64,000 bases of DNA from Myroides odoratimimus (GTDB taxonomy: Bacteria; Bacteroidota; Bacteroidia; Flavobacteriales; Flavobacteriaceae), in the NCBI RefSeq assembly GCF_030326305.1, contig NZ_JACAKB010000009.1, positions 1-64,000 of the forward strand, given 5' to 3'. The position numbers and the translations under genes are program-made. This document shows, one piece after another, positions 17,707 to 25,466 of the stretch. Position 1 is the first letter of the stretch. The number at the start of each line of letters is the position of its first letter. The notes under the pieces were generated by a model, which saw nothing but the letters and a program-made list of their open reading frames with translations, made no database searches and had not been told where the DNA came from.

Positions 17707-17854
17707 TTCTAACGCTTTTTACACAACAAAAATCAAAAATTATACCGCTCCTACTTCTAGAATTAGTTCGAAGCGTAAAAATTCGAACCTGAAGCGTCAA
17801 AAGGCCTTACTTACCTGAATAAACTCTCTCTTATACTTACACATAGACACAAAA

Positions 17855-17874
17855 AAAGCTACTAATGTAGCTTT
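17855..17874 (-). terminator. Terminator after the LytTR response-regulator gene
   Basis: AAAGCTAC (17855-17862) and GTAGCTTT (17867-17874) pair around TAAT, and a T run follows on the minus strand. It overlaps the stop of the regulator gene and separates the two-component genes from the efflux operon. Confidence 0.65.
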
Positions 17875-18634
17875 ATGAATTTAACCAATTTTTAAGTAAT
17901 GGTGCCTTCTCACGGCTTACGATCACCTCTCTCTGAGGATCTTTTACTAAGCCTATTTTTAATTTCCCATTATAATAGTTCTGTACATGCTCTATACTAT
18001 CTACACTCACGATATGCTGTCTATTAGCTCTAAAGAATATCTCTGGAGACAGCTCTTCTTCTAACTCCTCTAAGCTCTGACTTACGATTACAGTAGTTTT
18101 ATCCTTTAAGACTAGATGTGTAATCTTTAATTCTGAATAAATAAAATCAATCTCACCCACCTTCACAGTCTTAAAACCATCCTTATAAGGAATCAAAAAA
18201 CGAGAGCGATAAAATGCTTCTTTCTTGTGTAAGCTACCTAATATATCTTTAATCGAATCACTTAATACAGGAGAACTTCTAAGTGCTTTAAACTTATTCA
18301 ATGCCTGTTCTAACTCTTCTTCCCTTACAGGCTTCATGATATAGTCTATACTATTCACCTTAAATGCTTTTAAAGCATACTCATCATAAGAAGTCGTAAA
18401 TATCACAGGTGCTTTTATCTCTATCTGCTCAAATATCTCAAAACACAAACCGTCTTCTAATCTAATATCCATCATGATCAAGGACGGCTCCTCATGATGC
18501 TGTAACCATTCTATACATTCTTTTACACTCTCTACTACAGCTACGATTTCTATTGTAGAATCTAATACCTGCAATAAACGAGATAATTTATTAGCATTTC
18601 TTACCTCATCCTCTACGATCAAAACTTTCATCAT
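17873..18634 (-). CDS. LytTR family response regulator
   Basis: 253 residues. The receiver domain (~1-125) shows VEDE near the start, the phosphoacceptor Asp in IMMDIRLEDG and the Lys in YIMKPVREEE. The C-terminal ~110 residues form a LytTR DNA-binding domain (IPYKDGFKTVKVGEIDFIYSE; FFRANRQHIVSVDSI). It is the partner of the kinase directly upstream, with a 32-bp gap. Its position ahead of the efflux operon suggests that it controls the pump. Its DNA target is not visible by eye. Confidence 0.92.
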   Translation of the reverse strand: MMKVLIVEDEVRNANKLSRLLQVLDSTIEIVAVVESVKECIEWLQHHEEPSLIMMDIRLEDGLCFEIFEQIEIKAPVIFTTSYDEYALKAFKVNSIDYIMKPVREEELEQALNKFKALRSSPVLSDSIKDILGSLHKKEAFYRSRFLIPYKDGFKTVKVGEIDFIYSELKITHLVLKDKTTVIVSQSLEELEEELSPEIFFRANRQHIVSVDSIEHVQNYYNGKLKIGLVKDPQREVIVSREKAPLLKNWLNS

Positions 18635-18666
18635 GTATATTTTCTTTCTTAAGCTATTATTTCTAA

Positions 18667-19776
18667 TTATTTATCATTCTTATTTAGTAACAAAGGCAAC
18701 CTTACCACAAAATCTTTATCCGTTTTCTGAATAAGAACCTTGTGTTTACTTAGCAGACGATAGCGTTCTTTAATATTCGTCAACCCTACTTTAGAAGAAG
18801 GTAAGGTTACGACTAACTCTTGAATATTATTGCGAATCACCACATAATCCTCTTCTACATAAATATCTATTCTTAGTGGACTCTCTTTAGAAGCACTATT
18901 GTGCTTCACAGCATTCTCTACTAATAACTGTATAGCGATGGGTGCCACATAGAAGTTTTTCTTATCCACCTCTTGCACATTGATATTTAACAGTACTTTC
19001 GCCCCCATTCTTTCTTTAATTAAGTAGAAATAAGATTCTACGAAAGTCAATTCTTCTGACAGACTGATGGTGTTCTTTCTCACATTAGATAGCATATAAC
19101 GATATACTAGTGATAAGTGATCTATAAACTTCACAGCGATATCCTGATCTTCTATTACTAACTCTGATAATGTACTGAAGTTATTAAATAAAAAATGAGG
19201 GTCTAGTTGCATCTTTAGCGATTCTAACTCTGACTGGCTCGCGATACGTTCTAGTTGTTCCGCTTTTAATTTAAGCTCTGCAGCATCTACCATGGACTTT
19301 TTCCAATTATTAATCAAAAAATAACCTGTGTGAATAGCACTGATAAAAATCCCTGTATTTAAACTAATGATTAATGACTGCCATAAATCTATCTTTGCCT
19401 CTAAATCTATTAACTCAAAAGACTCGTAAGGAGATAGATAGACATACACAAAATTAATAGCAAAATACACTGTAAAGATAAATATAAGTAGTAAGAAGAA
19501 CTGTACTACTACACGCATCACTGGCTGTTTATCCCAAGGCAAAAACTTGTTCAAAGCTCTACTCAACCAAAGGCTCACCTCTGTAATGGCCATACAGTAT
19601 AGAAATAGAACAAAGGCTGACTCCCACATCTCTTCTACATCCATTCTGAACCAATCTGCGTCATAAGGATTAAGTAAAAAATGAGAGAATAAGTAAAGTA
19701 AAAAAACTAATGGCACTACCATTAATCGATAGTGTTTTAAAAACAGTGATTCCTCTTTTACTTTCTTGGTCGACAT
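18667..19776 (-). CDS. LytS/YehU-type sensor histidine kinase
   Basis: 369 residues. Four hydrophobic segments occupy about residues 14-155. A coiled segment follows, then the His_kinase (PF06580) motif LKMQLDPHFLFNNFSTLSEL with the phospho-acceptor His, and a C-terminal ATPase region with the N-box VENAVKHN and the late VGLTNIKERYRLL. There is no separate periplasmic domain, so the signal is probably sensed in or near the membrane. It is the first gene of the kinase-regulator pair; a CAAAAGTA (-7 on the minus strand) at 19799-19806 may be its promoter. Confidence 0.92.
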   Translation of the reverse strand: MSTKKVKEESLFLKHYRLMVVPLVFLLYLFSHFLLNPYDADWFRMDVEEMWESAFVLFLYCMAITEVSLWLSRALNKFLPWDKQPVMRVVVQFFLLLIFIFTVYFAINFVYVYLSPYESFELIDLEAKIDLWQSLIISLNTGIFISAIHTGYFLINNWKKSMVDAAELKLKAEQLERIASQSELESLKMQLDPHFLFNNFSTLSELVIEDQDIAVKFIDHLSLVYRYMLSNVRKNTISLSEELTFVESYFYLIKERMGAKVLLNINVQEVDKKNFYVAPIAIQLLVENAVKHNSASKESPLRIDIYVEEDYVVIRNNIQELVVTLPSSKVGLTNIKERYRLLSKHKVLIQKTDKDFVVRLPLLLNKNDK

Positions 19777-20105
19777 CTTCCTTAATTAAATTCTATAACA
19801 AAAGTAAATCTATATTTCCACATTTAGAACCTTACCTTACTCAAAATGATATATCCTATCTTGAAACGGAAAAATACTACACCTACTTGTATTCTTTATC
19901 CATATTACCCATTTTAATTTCCAAAAATCATGTAATTAATACGAAAAAAACACAATTAGATAAAATCAGCTGAGATTTATACAAATAGCACATACCCATT
20001 TGCCAAATATATAATAACAAAAAAAGTAGTATAACATCAACTAGCTATACTACCTCTGGTAAAATGAAACAAAACAAATTATTTAATTAAAAGACACTTC
20101 TAACC
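19777..20105. other. Gene-free stretch with a terminator-like hairpin
   Basis: AT-rich DNA. It contains a possible kinase promoter -7 (19799-19806) and a stem GTAGTATA (20026-20033)/TATACTAC (20046-20053) preceded by A-rich sequence, which on the minus strand is a terminator for the 20106-20669 gene. Nothing else was seen. Confidence 0.45.
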
Positions 20106-20669
20106 CTAACATCTCAACTCTGTCAGACCTACTAACCTATTCTCAAAAAATTCTACAAAAGAATAATCTAATACACTAATCACACCTACCTCTTCTGATA
20201 ATAATGCTGTTAATGTCTGTATATCATCTTGTAGGATATATTCTATATCTAAATCTGTATCTTCTAAGAGTTCTTCTACACTATCAATATCACAGTACTG
20301 ATTCTCATCTAATAGTACAATAGCCCCTTTATGCTCCCCTATTAACAATTCTCCTATCAAGGTATGCTCATCCCATCTCCCTATAATAAAGATATACGAA
20401 GAGAAGATAGAGTCCTCATTCATCTCCTGAATAGACAATACATGATCTGTAGTAGTAAAAGTAAAGAAAGACACTGAAGCAACAGTTCTCATCAAAGCAG
20501 TATGACTACTGACCAACAAAAAACGAAAGTAATCATCCGAAAAGTTATAAGTATGCCTTAAGCCATTTATCTCATGCTTAAAAAGCACATCAACTCCTGA
20601 ATCTATCAGAAATCGATAACGTAAAAACTCATTCATAGTAGTTGTATTGGTTACCTTAAAATTAATCAA
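20106..20669 (-). CDS. Hypothetical protein, possible immunity protein
   Basis: A 187-residue acidic protein with no signal or membrane segment. The middle (YIFIIGRWDEHTLIGELLIGEHKGAIVLLDENQYCDI, ~93-128) has the alternating beta pattern and G-rich turns seen in SUKH/SMI1-like immunity proteins, but the match is too weak to name. It lies downstream of the CdiI-like gene on the same strand, in a cluster of Rhs toxin remnants. I infer, without proof, that it is another immunity gene. The TTG/GTG options are worse than the ATG used. Confidence 0.5.
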   Translation of the reverse strand: MINFKVTNTTTMNEFLRYRFLIDSGVDVLFKHEINGLRHTYNFSDDYFRFLLVSSHTALMRTVASVSFFTFTTTDHVLSIQEMNEDSIFSSYIFIIGRWDEHTLIGELLIGEHKGAIVLLDENQYCDIDSVEELLEDTDLDIEYILQDDIQTLTALLSEEVGVISVLDYSFVEFFENRLVGLTELRC

Positions 20670-20745
20670 TTAAAAGGCATCAAAACACTCCTGACTAAAA
20701 ACATAACATTCTGATAACATTAATATTAAATCCGAAAACAATAAA

Positions 20746-20970
20746 ATGAATAGAAACGAAGAATGGGACAAAATAATTAATGAGCCTAAGGCTGATGATA
20801 GACCAATGCAACTATTAATAGATTATGATGAAAAAGGAAAAGTTATCTATCTATTATTATGTAGATACTTCTCTGATTCTGAGTTTAGAGCTATCGCTCC
20901 TGTCAAAACCATATCAGAGCCTAACTTCTCTCAACTCCTTAATAATTTTAAACAAACCACTAAATTCTAA
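20746..20970 (+). CDS. Small hypothetical protein
   Basis: 74 residues, MNRNEEWDKIINEPKADDRP at the start and lacking any signal or membrane segment. I do not recognise a family. It is divergent from the 20106-20669 gene (76 bp apart) and convergent to the immunity gene at 21053. The acidic, Asp/Glu-rich start and codon use look coding, but the length is marginal; an overlapping frame at 20825-21049 appears to be a shadow. Confidence 0.4.
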   Translation: MNRNEEWDKIINEPKADDRPMQLLIDYDEKGKVIYLLLCRYFSDSEFRAIAPVKTISEPNFSQLLNNFKQTTKF

Positions 20971-21052
20971 TCGATTGTATATAATTGTTTTTTTCCTTCT
21001 GAATCTACAGCTATTAAAAGTTAATTACCCACATAAGAATAAGGAGTAAAAC

Positions 21053-21499
21053 TCATATACATCTACTGAGCGCTAATTCAAGTGCTTTCTCTAACTCCTC
21101 TCTAGAAGAATCTTTAGACATAATAATATTTTCATCTTTTTCTAATCCGATAAAACCATGTCTACTTCCTTTATTATGCATAGCACTAAAAACAATCTCA
21201 GTATCATTTGCTGATACAGATAATAGTATTGAGTTTTTATATAATTTAGCCATTGTCTTCACTCCTATTCCTTCAAGAAACTCTTGTTCCATCTTTTTTA
21301 AATCTCCTTCAGGTCTTTTTCCTTCCTTGCTAAAACTCAATGTATATAAAACAGTATCTAAAAGTACCCTAATACTAGGATTTTCAAGTGAGGTAAATGG
21401 AGGTATAGTAAAATTAAAACTATCCTTCACTATCAAAAAAGGATGTACTATATATTTATTCTTATCTTTAAATAGAATTATATCAACTAATTGTTTCAT
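21053..21499 (-). CDS. CdiI-like immunity protein
   Basis: 148 residues and no signal peptide. The C-terminal part (SKDSSREELEKALELALSRC) resembles the last helix of CDI immunity proteins (CdiI family). The ATG shares its A with the stop codon of the toxin-domain frame (TAATG overlap), the tight coupling normal for toxin-immunity pairs. The family call is moderate; the role follows mostly from this overlap with an EC869-like nuclease domain. The gene is intact although the toxin is cut off from its Rhs carrier, so it may persist as protection against neighbouring strains. Confidence 0.65.
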   Translation of the reverse strand: MKQLVDIILFKDKNKYIVHPFLIVKDSFNFTIPPFTSLENPSIRVLLDTVLYTLSFSKEGKRPEGDLKKMEQEFLEGIGVKTMAKLYKNSILLSVSANDTEIVFSAMHNKGSRHGFIGLEKDENIIMSKDSSREELEKALELALSRCI

Positions 21500-21894
21500 T
21501 ATCTTATAACTCTAATTGTTATATTAATGTCATTATCTAATCCATATTTAATTGCACGGTTAATCTGTCCCCATTGATCAGTACTTCCTTTTCCTGTTTG
21601 AACAGCAAGTTCTAATGTTTTACTAGTATAACTTGTTCCCTCTTTAACACTAAGTGTCCCCTGCCTTGCGTTTGTAAATCTAGCTAACTTATCTATATAT
21701 CCTTTCAATGTATTATATACAGCATTCTTTCCTTGATACCCTGTTAGAACCATACTCTTTATACTAGTAGCCACACCATTTTCTATTTTGTCTATTACAG
21801 GGAAATTATTAGCCTTTTCTGGATTTACCCCAACATTTGCTCTATTATTCTTCCTCGTTCTAAAGGAAGGTAAGACCCTACACTTTTTTAGGCA
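21499..21894 (-). pseudogene. Rhs-associated toxin domain (EC869 CdiA-CT-like), out of frame
   Basis: The frame is open from 21894 and has no ATG; the first plausible start is GTG at 21774. It reads FRTRKNNRANVGVN and then NGVATSIKSMVLTG, LKGYIDKLARF, SKTLELAVQTGKGS and ends INRAIKYGLDNDINITI. That order resembles the nuclease toxin domain of CdiA EC869, with the charged core in the LELAV segment. It is the C-terminal tip of the Rhs protein, but is in another frame than the Rhs core (see 21883-21889). It is probably not made with its carrier unless the shift is bypassed. The stop overlaps the immunity start. Confidence 0.65.
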
Positions 21895-22996
21895 TTAATG
21901 CCTTTACCCCTGTCATAATCCCTTTAGAAGCTAAAGTAAAACCTATTCCACTTGCAGCATACTCCATACCATGACCTGCCCAATCAGCCTGAGTAAAACT
22001 AGGATCATTATATCTAACGTAATCTAGATTATTAGCTGGTAATCTAATCTCAGATTTAGGTAATGCCCTTGGGTCGTTTGCCATTACTTTACCAAACATA
22101 CGATCATACTCTACCTGTCTCTGAGTCATTAAACTTAGTAACTCTTGAGAAGTATAGTTTCCATTAACACCTCCAGTAACTCGAGGACCATACTGAACCG
22201 TAACTCTGTCTCCTTGTAAATTAAAAGATAATTCAAAACCTTCTAAGTCTATTCCACTTGTTACATTATTTTCAGCAAAAGCATAAGGAGAGTTCTGAGA
22301 ATATTTAGGTGATAAAGGATCTATGTTTAAAAATCTTCCTATAGAAGGATCTGACATCCTAAACCTGAAAAAATAAATATTTAACCCTAACTCTTTTTGA
22401 ATCTCTTGTCCTTGAAACTGATACTTATAATCCTTCATCAGCCCATCATTCTTCTGATTATAGCCCTTATGGGCTAACCCAAAAGGATAATAGTTCGTCT
22501 CCTCAATGATCTCATTAGACTCTATAGCGTTATTCTTATTTGCATCACTATATGAGAGTCTCACATTGCCCAAGTGATCTTTGTACTGATATACATACGC
22601 ACTCTTCTCTGCATTAAAGAATCCCTCTGCTGTAGGGAAGAAACTAAGCTTGCCCTTTACATACTGAAATCCATCTAAATAATCCGTTAGCGTAACGACG
22701 CCCTTCTCTGTGACTTTCTTCTTTACCTTCTCTCCACTAGCTGTATAAAGATACTCTATTTTATCACTTCCGAAGTTAATCTCTACAGGTAAGTTTAGGT
22801 GATTATACCTAATCTTACTGATTTTTTTATGCTTATCACTAGTAAGGTTACCGAAGTCATCAAACCCATAATCTGCTCCACTAGTATTGACTTGCTTAAA
22901 ACCCTCTTGATTTCCTGTAGCATCCCTTACAGTAGACAGTCTATTACTACCTAACTCATACCCAATTCTCTTAACTCTTAAAGTGAAATTAAAGAG
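21878..22996 (-). pseudogene. Rhs core fragment lacking N-terminal part
   Basis: The frame is open from 22996 without an initiation codon; the first ATG within it is at 22573 (MGNVRLSYSDANKNNAI). YD-type repeats are clear upstream (YGFDDFGNLTSD; IRYNHLNLPVEI; YLYTASGEKVKKK). These are followed by the hallmark Rhs-associated core: DHLGNVRLSYSD, NYYPFGLAHKGYN, KYQFQGQEIQKELGLN, RFRMSDPSIGRFLNIDPL and SPYAFAENNVTSGIDLEG. It ends prematurely at a TAG (21878-21880) right after an A6 run. No N-terminal half, signal or secretion gene is present nearby, so this is an orphan C-terminal module of the kind created by recombination between Rhs genes. Confidence 0.8.
21883..21889 (-). other. A6 tract where the Rhs and toxin frames part
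   Basis: On the minus strand the sequence is CCT AAA AAA GTG TAG in the Rhs frame. Removing one A gives CCT AAA AAG TGT and continues straight into the toxin frame. A +1 slip (or -2) would be needed to restore it, so this is not the -1 type A AAA AAG signal known from dnaX. A single-base insertion in the homopolymer is the simplest cause. Confidence 0.65.
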
Positions 22997-23478
22997 TCAT
23001 TATGCACGATAAACTCTCTTAAGTAAATACATTCAAATTCACTAGGTTGTATTTCTAGTGTTACTGACTTAATAGGCTTATCAGTTATATCAATAAATCT
23101 ACTAACAGCTTGTCTAACCCTAGAAGAATTACTATAATATACATAAACTTTTTTGCCTTGATACTGCTTTAAATACACTAAATCAATCACTGTTGTAGGT
23201 GGACAATTTCGAATAGCAAGTATTAAATTACTCCTATTTTCATAATCGACATGAAAATCAATTATATATTGGTTAACATCCTCATCTACCAAATCAAACT
23301 CAATCTCTTTTATGGATTTCTCAAACACCCTTTTAAAAGTACTGTCTTTTATTACTAGTTCACTTAGTTTTTCTTCTTTAGAGGACTTTAACCGATTACT
23401 ATTATTTTTACAACTTAATAGAGATATGCTCACTAATAAGATAATCAAGTATTTCATAATTCGTTCTTTTATTCTCAC
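22978..23478 (-). CDS. Hypothetical lipoprotein, possible Rhs immunity
   Basis: 166 residues. The N-terminus MRIKERIMKYLIILLVSISLLSCK has a signal with lipobox LLSC (Cys about residue 23). Starting instead at Met8 (MKYLIIL) would give a shorter, cleaner signal. The mature part is rich in charged residues and beta-type sequence, with no known motif. Its stop overlaps the truncated start of the Rhs core fragment by 18 bp, the expected layout when an earlier toxin's immunity gene is followed by an orphan Rhs C-terminal module. Function is inferred from position only. Confidence 0.6.
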   Translation of the reverse strand: MRIKERIMKYLIILLVSISLLSCKNNSNRLKSSKEEKLSELVIKDSTFKRVFEKSIKEIEFDLVDEDVNQYIIDFHVDYENRSNLILAIRNCPPTTVIDLVYLKQYQGKKVYVYYSNSSRVRQAVSRFIDITDKPIKSVTLEIQPSEFECIYLREFIVHNDSLISL

Positions 23479-23481
23479 ACA

Positions 23482-23831
23482 TTAAACATTTTTAAACCAA
23501 CTACTTTTAAAAAAACTTTCCCATTTTTCCATATATATAGTGAAATCCGTTTTCCAAAAGAAAGGAGATGCACAGAGCTCTGTTAACTCTTCCATTATAC
23601 TAGTGAATCTTCTCTCCAACATCACATCATCATCACCGCTTACCATCACATAGCTATAATAACTGTTTAAAAACTGATCTATACAAACTTTCTCTAATCC
23701 CCTATTTCTAATACTATCTAATTCTGTGAAAAAAGCATACACAAAACCTTATACTCTTCAAAACTAATTATTGAGAGCACAGCATAAGTTAAACGCTCTT
23801 CTATAAGCGCCTTAAAATCGTTTATTAACAT
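23482..23831 (-). pseudogene. Broken immunity-type protein gene
   Basis: A frame from ATG 23831 (MLINDFKALIEERLTYAVLSIISFEEYK) and another from about 23742 (VYAFFTELDSIRNRGLEKV to SSWFKNV) overlap near 23742-23750. Adding one A in the TATAAGG region (minus strand) joins EEYK-G-FVYAFF into a continuous helical, acidic product of roughly 115 residues. The 3' part alone would start with GTG. I do not recognise the family; small acidic helical proteins of this sort are typical immunity proteins. It ends 3 bp before the lipoprotein gene. Confidence 0.45.
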
Positions 23832-24064
23832 GTTACTATCAATCATAAACATTCATATCTATTAACTACAAGTCATAAAACAACCATTTCACATAGCTGC
23901 ATTAAGGGTATTCAAATCCAAATGTTATTCGTTTCACACTATTATCTTTCAATAAAGTTATCTAAAAAAACCTTATCAGAATTACACAATTCAAATTGAG
24001 CACTATAATTTAACACTACTCATTTTTCCTCCTACACCCTCTTTTCTCCTATCTATTTTTTTAC

Positions 24065-24182
24065 TACCTTTGCCTACAGTAAAGGCTTTGACTCAATGGC
24101 TATTATTGAGAATATTCTTCTATTCAAAGTCTGGTACATCTCACCAAAAAGAAAGCACAAATCACAGCTTTTAAAATTTTAA
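24065..24182 (+). ncRNA. Candidate structured small RNA or leader
   Basis: TACCTTTG (24065-24072) fits the Bacteroidota -7 element. Just after the expected start lies a nested stem: CTTTGA (24086-24091) with TCAAAG (24124-24129), enclosing CTCAAT (24092-24097) with ATTGAG (24105-24110). The same span also encodes a 28-codon frame (ATG 24096, MAIIENILLFKVW). I cannot tell whether it is an RNA, a small protein, or the leader of a lost Rhs gene. Confidence 0.25.
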
Positions 24183-24234
24183 CAAGTTTCTTAACATCAT
24201 AAATTCACTACGAATCGAGTATTCATGCGGTCTC

Positions 24235-24310
24235 CGTTGTGGTTTTTTCGGAAGGTGTTCGGAAAACACCCCCTTTTTCCGAACACTTTGCAATGAACTT
24301 CCGAACAACG
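24235..24310. repeat. Multi-stem TTCGGAA repeat element
   Basis: Nested inverted repeats: the outer CGTTGT (24235-24240)/ACAACG (24305-24310) and TTCGGAAG (24247-24254)/CTTCCGAA (24298-24305), then the inner GTGTTCGGAAAA (24255-24266)/TTTTCCGAACAC (24275-24286) with an 8-base loop. The unit TTCGGAA thus occurs four times, twice in each orientation. Repeats built of TTCGGAAG units are, as far as I recall, dispersed in flavobacterial intergenic DNA and give rise to spurious small ORFs. Confidence 0.55.
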
Positions 24311-24557
24311 CCCAAACAACCTTCCCAAAAGCCTTACTATCATTGGCTTTACCGTGTGTTTCAAATCACTAAAAAACACTGATATGTTAATATTTTTAAC
24401 ATCTGTGATTTGTCCTGTTTTTAGATTTTAGATTGCTTTTAATATTCTCATATTTAGAACTTTTATAAACATTACTCTGCTCTAAATCTATTAAAATAGA
24501 TATACTTCATCTAACATTAAATTTCTCTAATCCTAAAAAATGGCTTGATTTATGATT

Positions 24558-24565
24558 TAGTTTTG
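24558..24565 (+). promoter_or_regulatory. Putative -7 element of the two-component operon
   Basis: TAGTTTTG matches TAnnTTTG and lies 16 bp before the ATG at 24582. No good TTG is present at the -33 distance, so it is only a partial match. Confidence 0.35.
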
Positions 24566-24581
24566 CAATAAAATCAGAGCT

Positions 24582-25256
24582 ATGAACATACTTTTAATAG
24601 AAGACGAAGTAAGCGTATCTAACTTCATTAGAAAAGGTCTAGAGGAGAGCCAACATCAGGTGGCTTTTGCCTACGATGGGATGATAGGATTACAACTAGC
24701 GATGGAACAAGAGTTTGATTTGATTATTCTAGATGTCATTCTTCCCTATATGAACGGATTCGAAATCTGTCAACAAATAAAAAAATACAAAGGAGATATT
24801 CCCATCCTCATGTTGACTGCCTTATCTACGCTAAATGATAAGGTCAAAGGATTTAATATGGGGGCAGATGATTACCTGACGAAACCTTTTCACTTCGAAG
24901 AATTATTGCTGAGAATAAAGGCACTGACCCGTCGTAATACAATGGCTATGCCTACTCTAGAGTATAAAGCTGCGGATCTAATCATGAATACGTATAAAAA
25001 GACAGTAACGAGAGCAAATAAAGAAATCGTTTTAACCCAAAAAGAATATACCTTACTAGAATACTTCTTAGTGAATAAGAATAGAGTATTAACGAGAACA
25101 CAGATAGCTGAGGCGGTCTGGGGTATCGGATTCGATAGAGGGACGAACCTCATCGATGTGTATGTAAATTATGTGAGACGCAAAATAGACAAAGAGTACA
25201 ACACACAACTGATACATACAGTTATCGGTATGGGGTATATACTAAAGGATGAATAG
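24582..25256 (+). CDS. OmpR/PhoB family response regulator
   Basis: 224 residues. The receiver domain (1-~120) has the acidic pair IEDE, the phosphorylatable Asp in IILDVILPYMNG, and the Thr/Lys pair in LTALS and YLTKPFHFEE. The C-terminal winged helix (~130-222) shows LTQKEYTLLEYFLVNKNRVLTRTQIAEAVW and VYVNYVRRKID. It is the partner of the kinase that starts 210 bp later. Because a SusC/SusD pair follows on the same strand, it may control that pair, but it could equally act elsewhere. Confidence 0.93.
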   Translation: MNILLIEDEVSVSNFIRKGLEESQHQVAFAYDGMIGLQLAMEQEFDLIILDVILPYMNGFEICQQIKKYKGDIPILMLTALSTLNDKVKGFNMGADDYLTKPFHFEELLLRIKALTRRNTMAMPTLEYKAADLIMNTYKKTVTRANKEIVLTQKEYTLLEYFLVNKNRVLTRTQIAEAVWGIGFDRGTNLIDVYVNYVRRKIDKEYNTQLIHTVIGMGYILKDE

Positions 25257-25466
25257 TTTTTGGATTACAGTTAACGGTTAACGGTTTACAGTTTTCGGTT
25301 TACAGTATTGCCCTACGAGCATAATGTACTTAGATGAAGTAATAGTCTAATGATTGATACAATAGCCTAAACAGTTTCACAACATCACAACATCACAAAA
25401 AAACGATTTCACACCTTCACGGTTTCACTATTTCACAAAAAGACTATTTCACAAAAAAACAGAATA
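25257..25466 (+). repeat. Micro-repeat-rich spacer between regulator and kinase
   Basis: GGTTTACAGT occurs at 25283-25292 and 25297-25306 beside related GATTACAG and AACGGTTAACGG. TTTCAC occurs at least five times between 25375 and 25451, with CATCACAA twice. The long gap is unusual inside a two-gene kinase/regulator unit, which normally overlaps. The repeats look like replication-slippage products; no RNA fold or ORF is seen. Confidence 0.5.

Larger units (their letters stand above)
23832..24557. other. Gene-free stretch with structured elements
   Basis: About 725 bp without a convincing gene between the Rhs remnants and the two-component genes. It holds a possible structured RNA with a -7 box (24065-24182) and a multi-stem repeat element (24235-24310). 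A frame on the minus strand at 24197-24379 is made of the repeat and is not accepted. Confidence 0.5.

Noticed and set aside
21883-21889. dnaX-like -1 slippery signal at the Rhs/toxin boundary
   Set aside because: A -1 shift does not lead into the toxin frame; +1 or -2 would be needed.
24197-24379. 60-codon minus-strand frame
   Set aside because: Built from the TTCGGAA inverted repeats (CSEVHCKVFGKRG); low-complexity and without start context.
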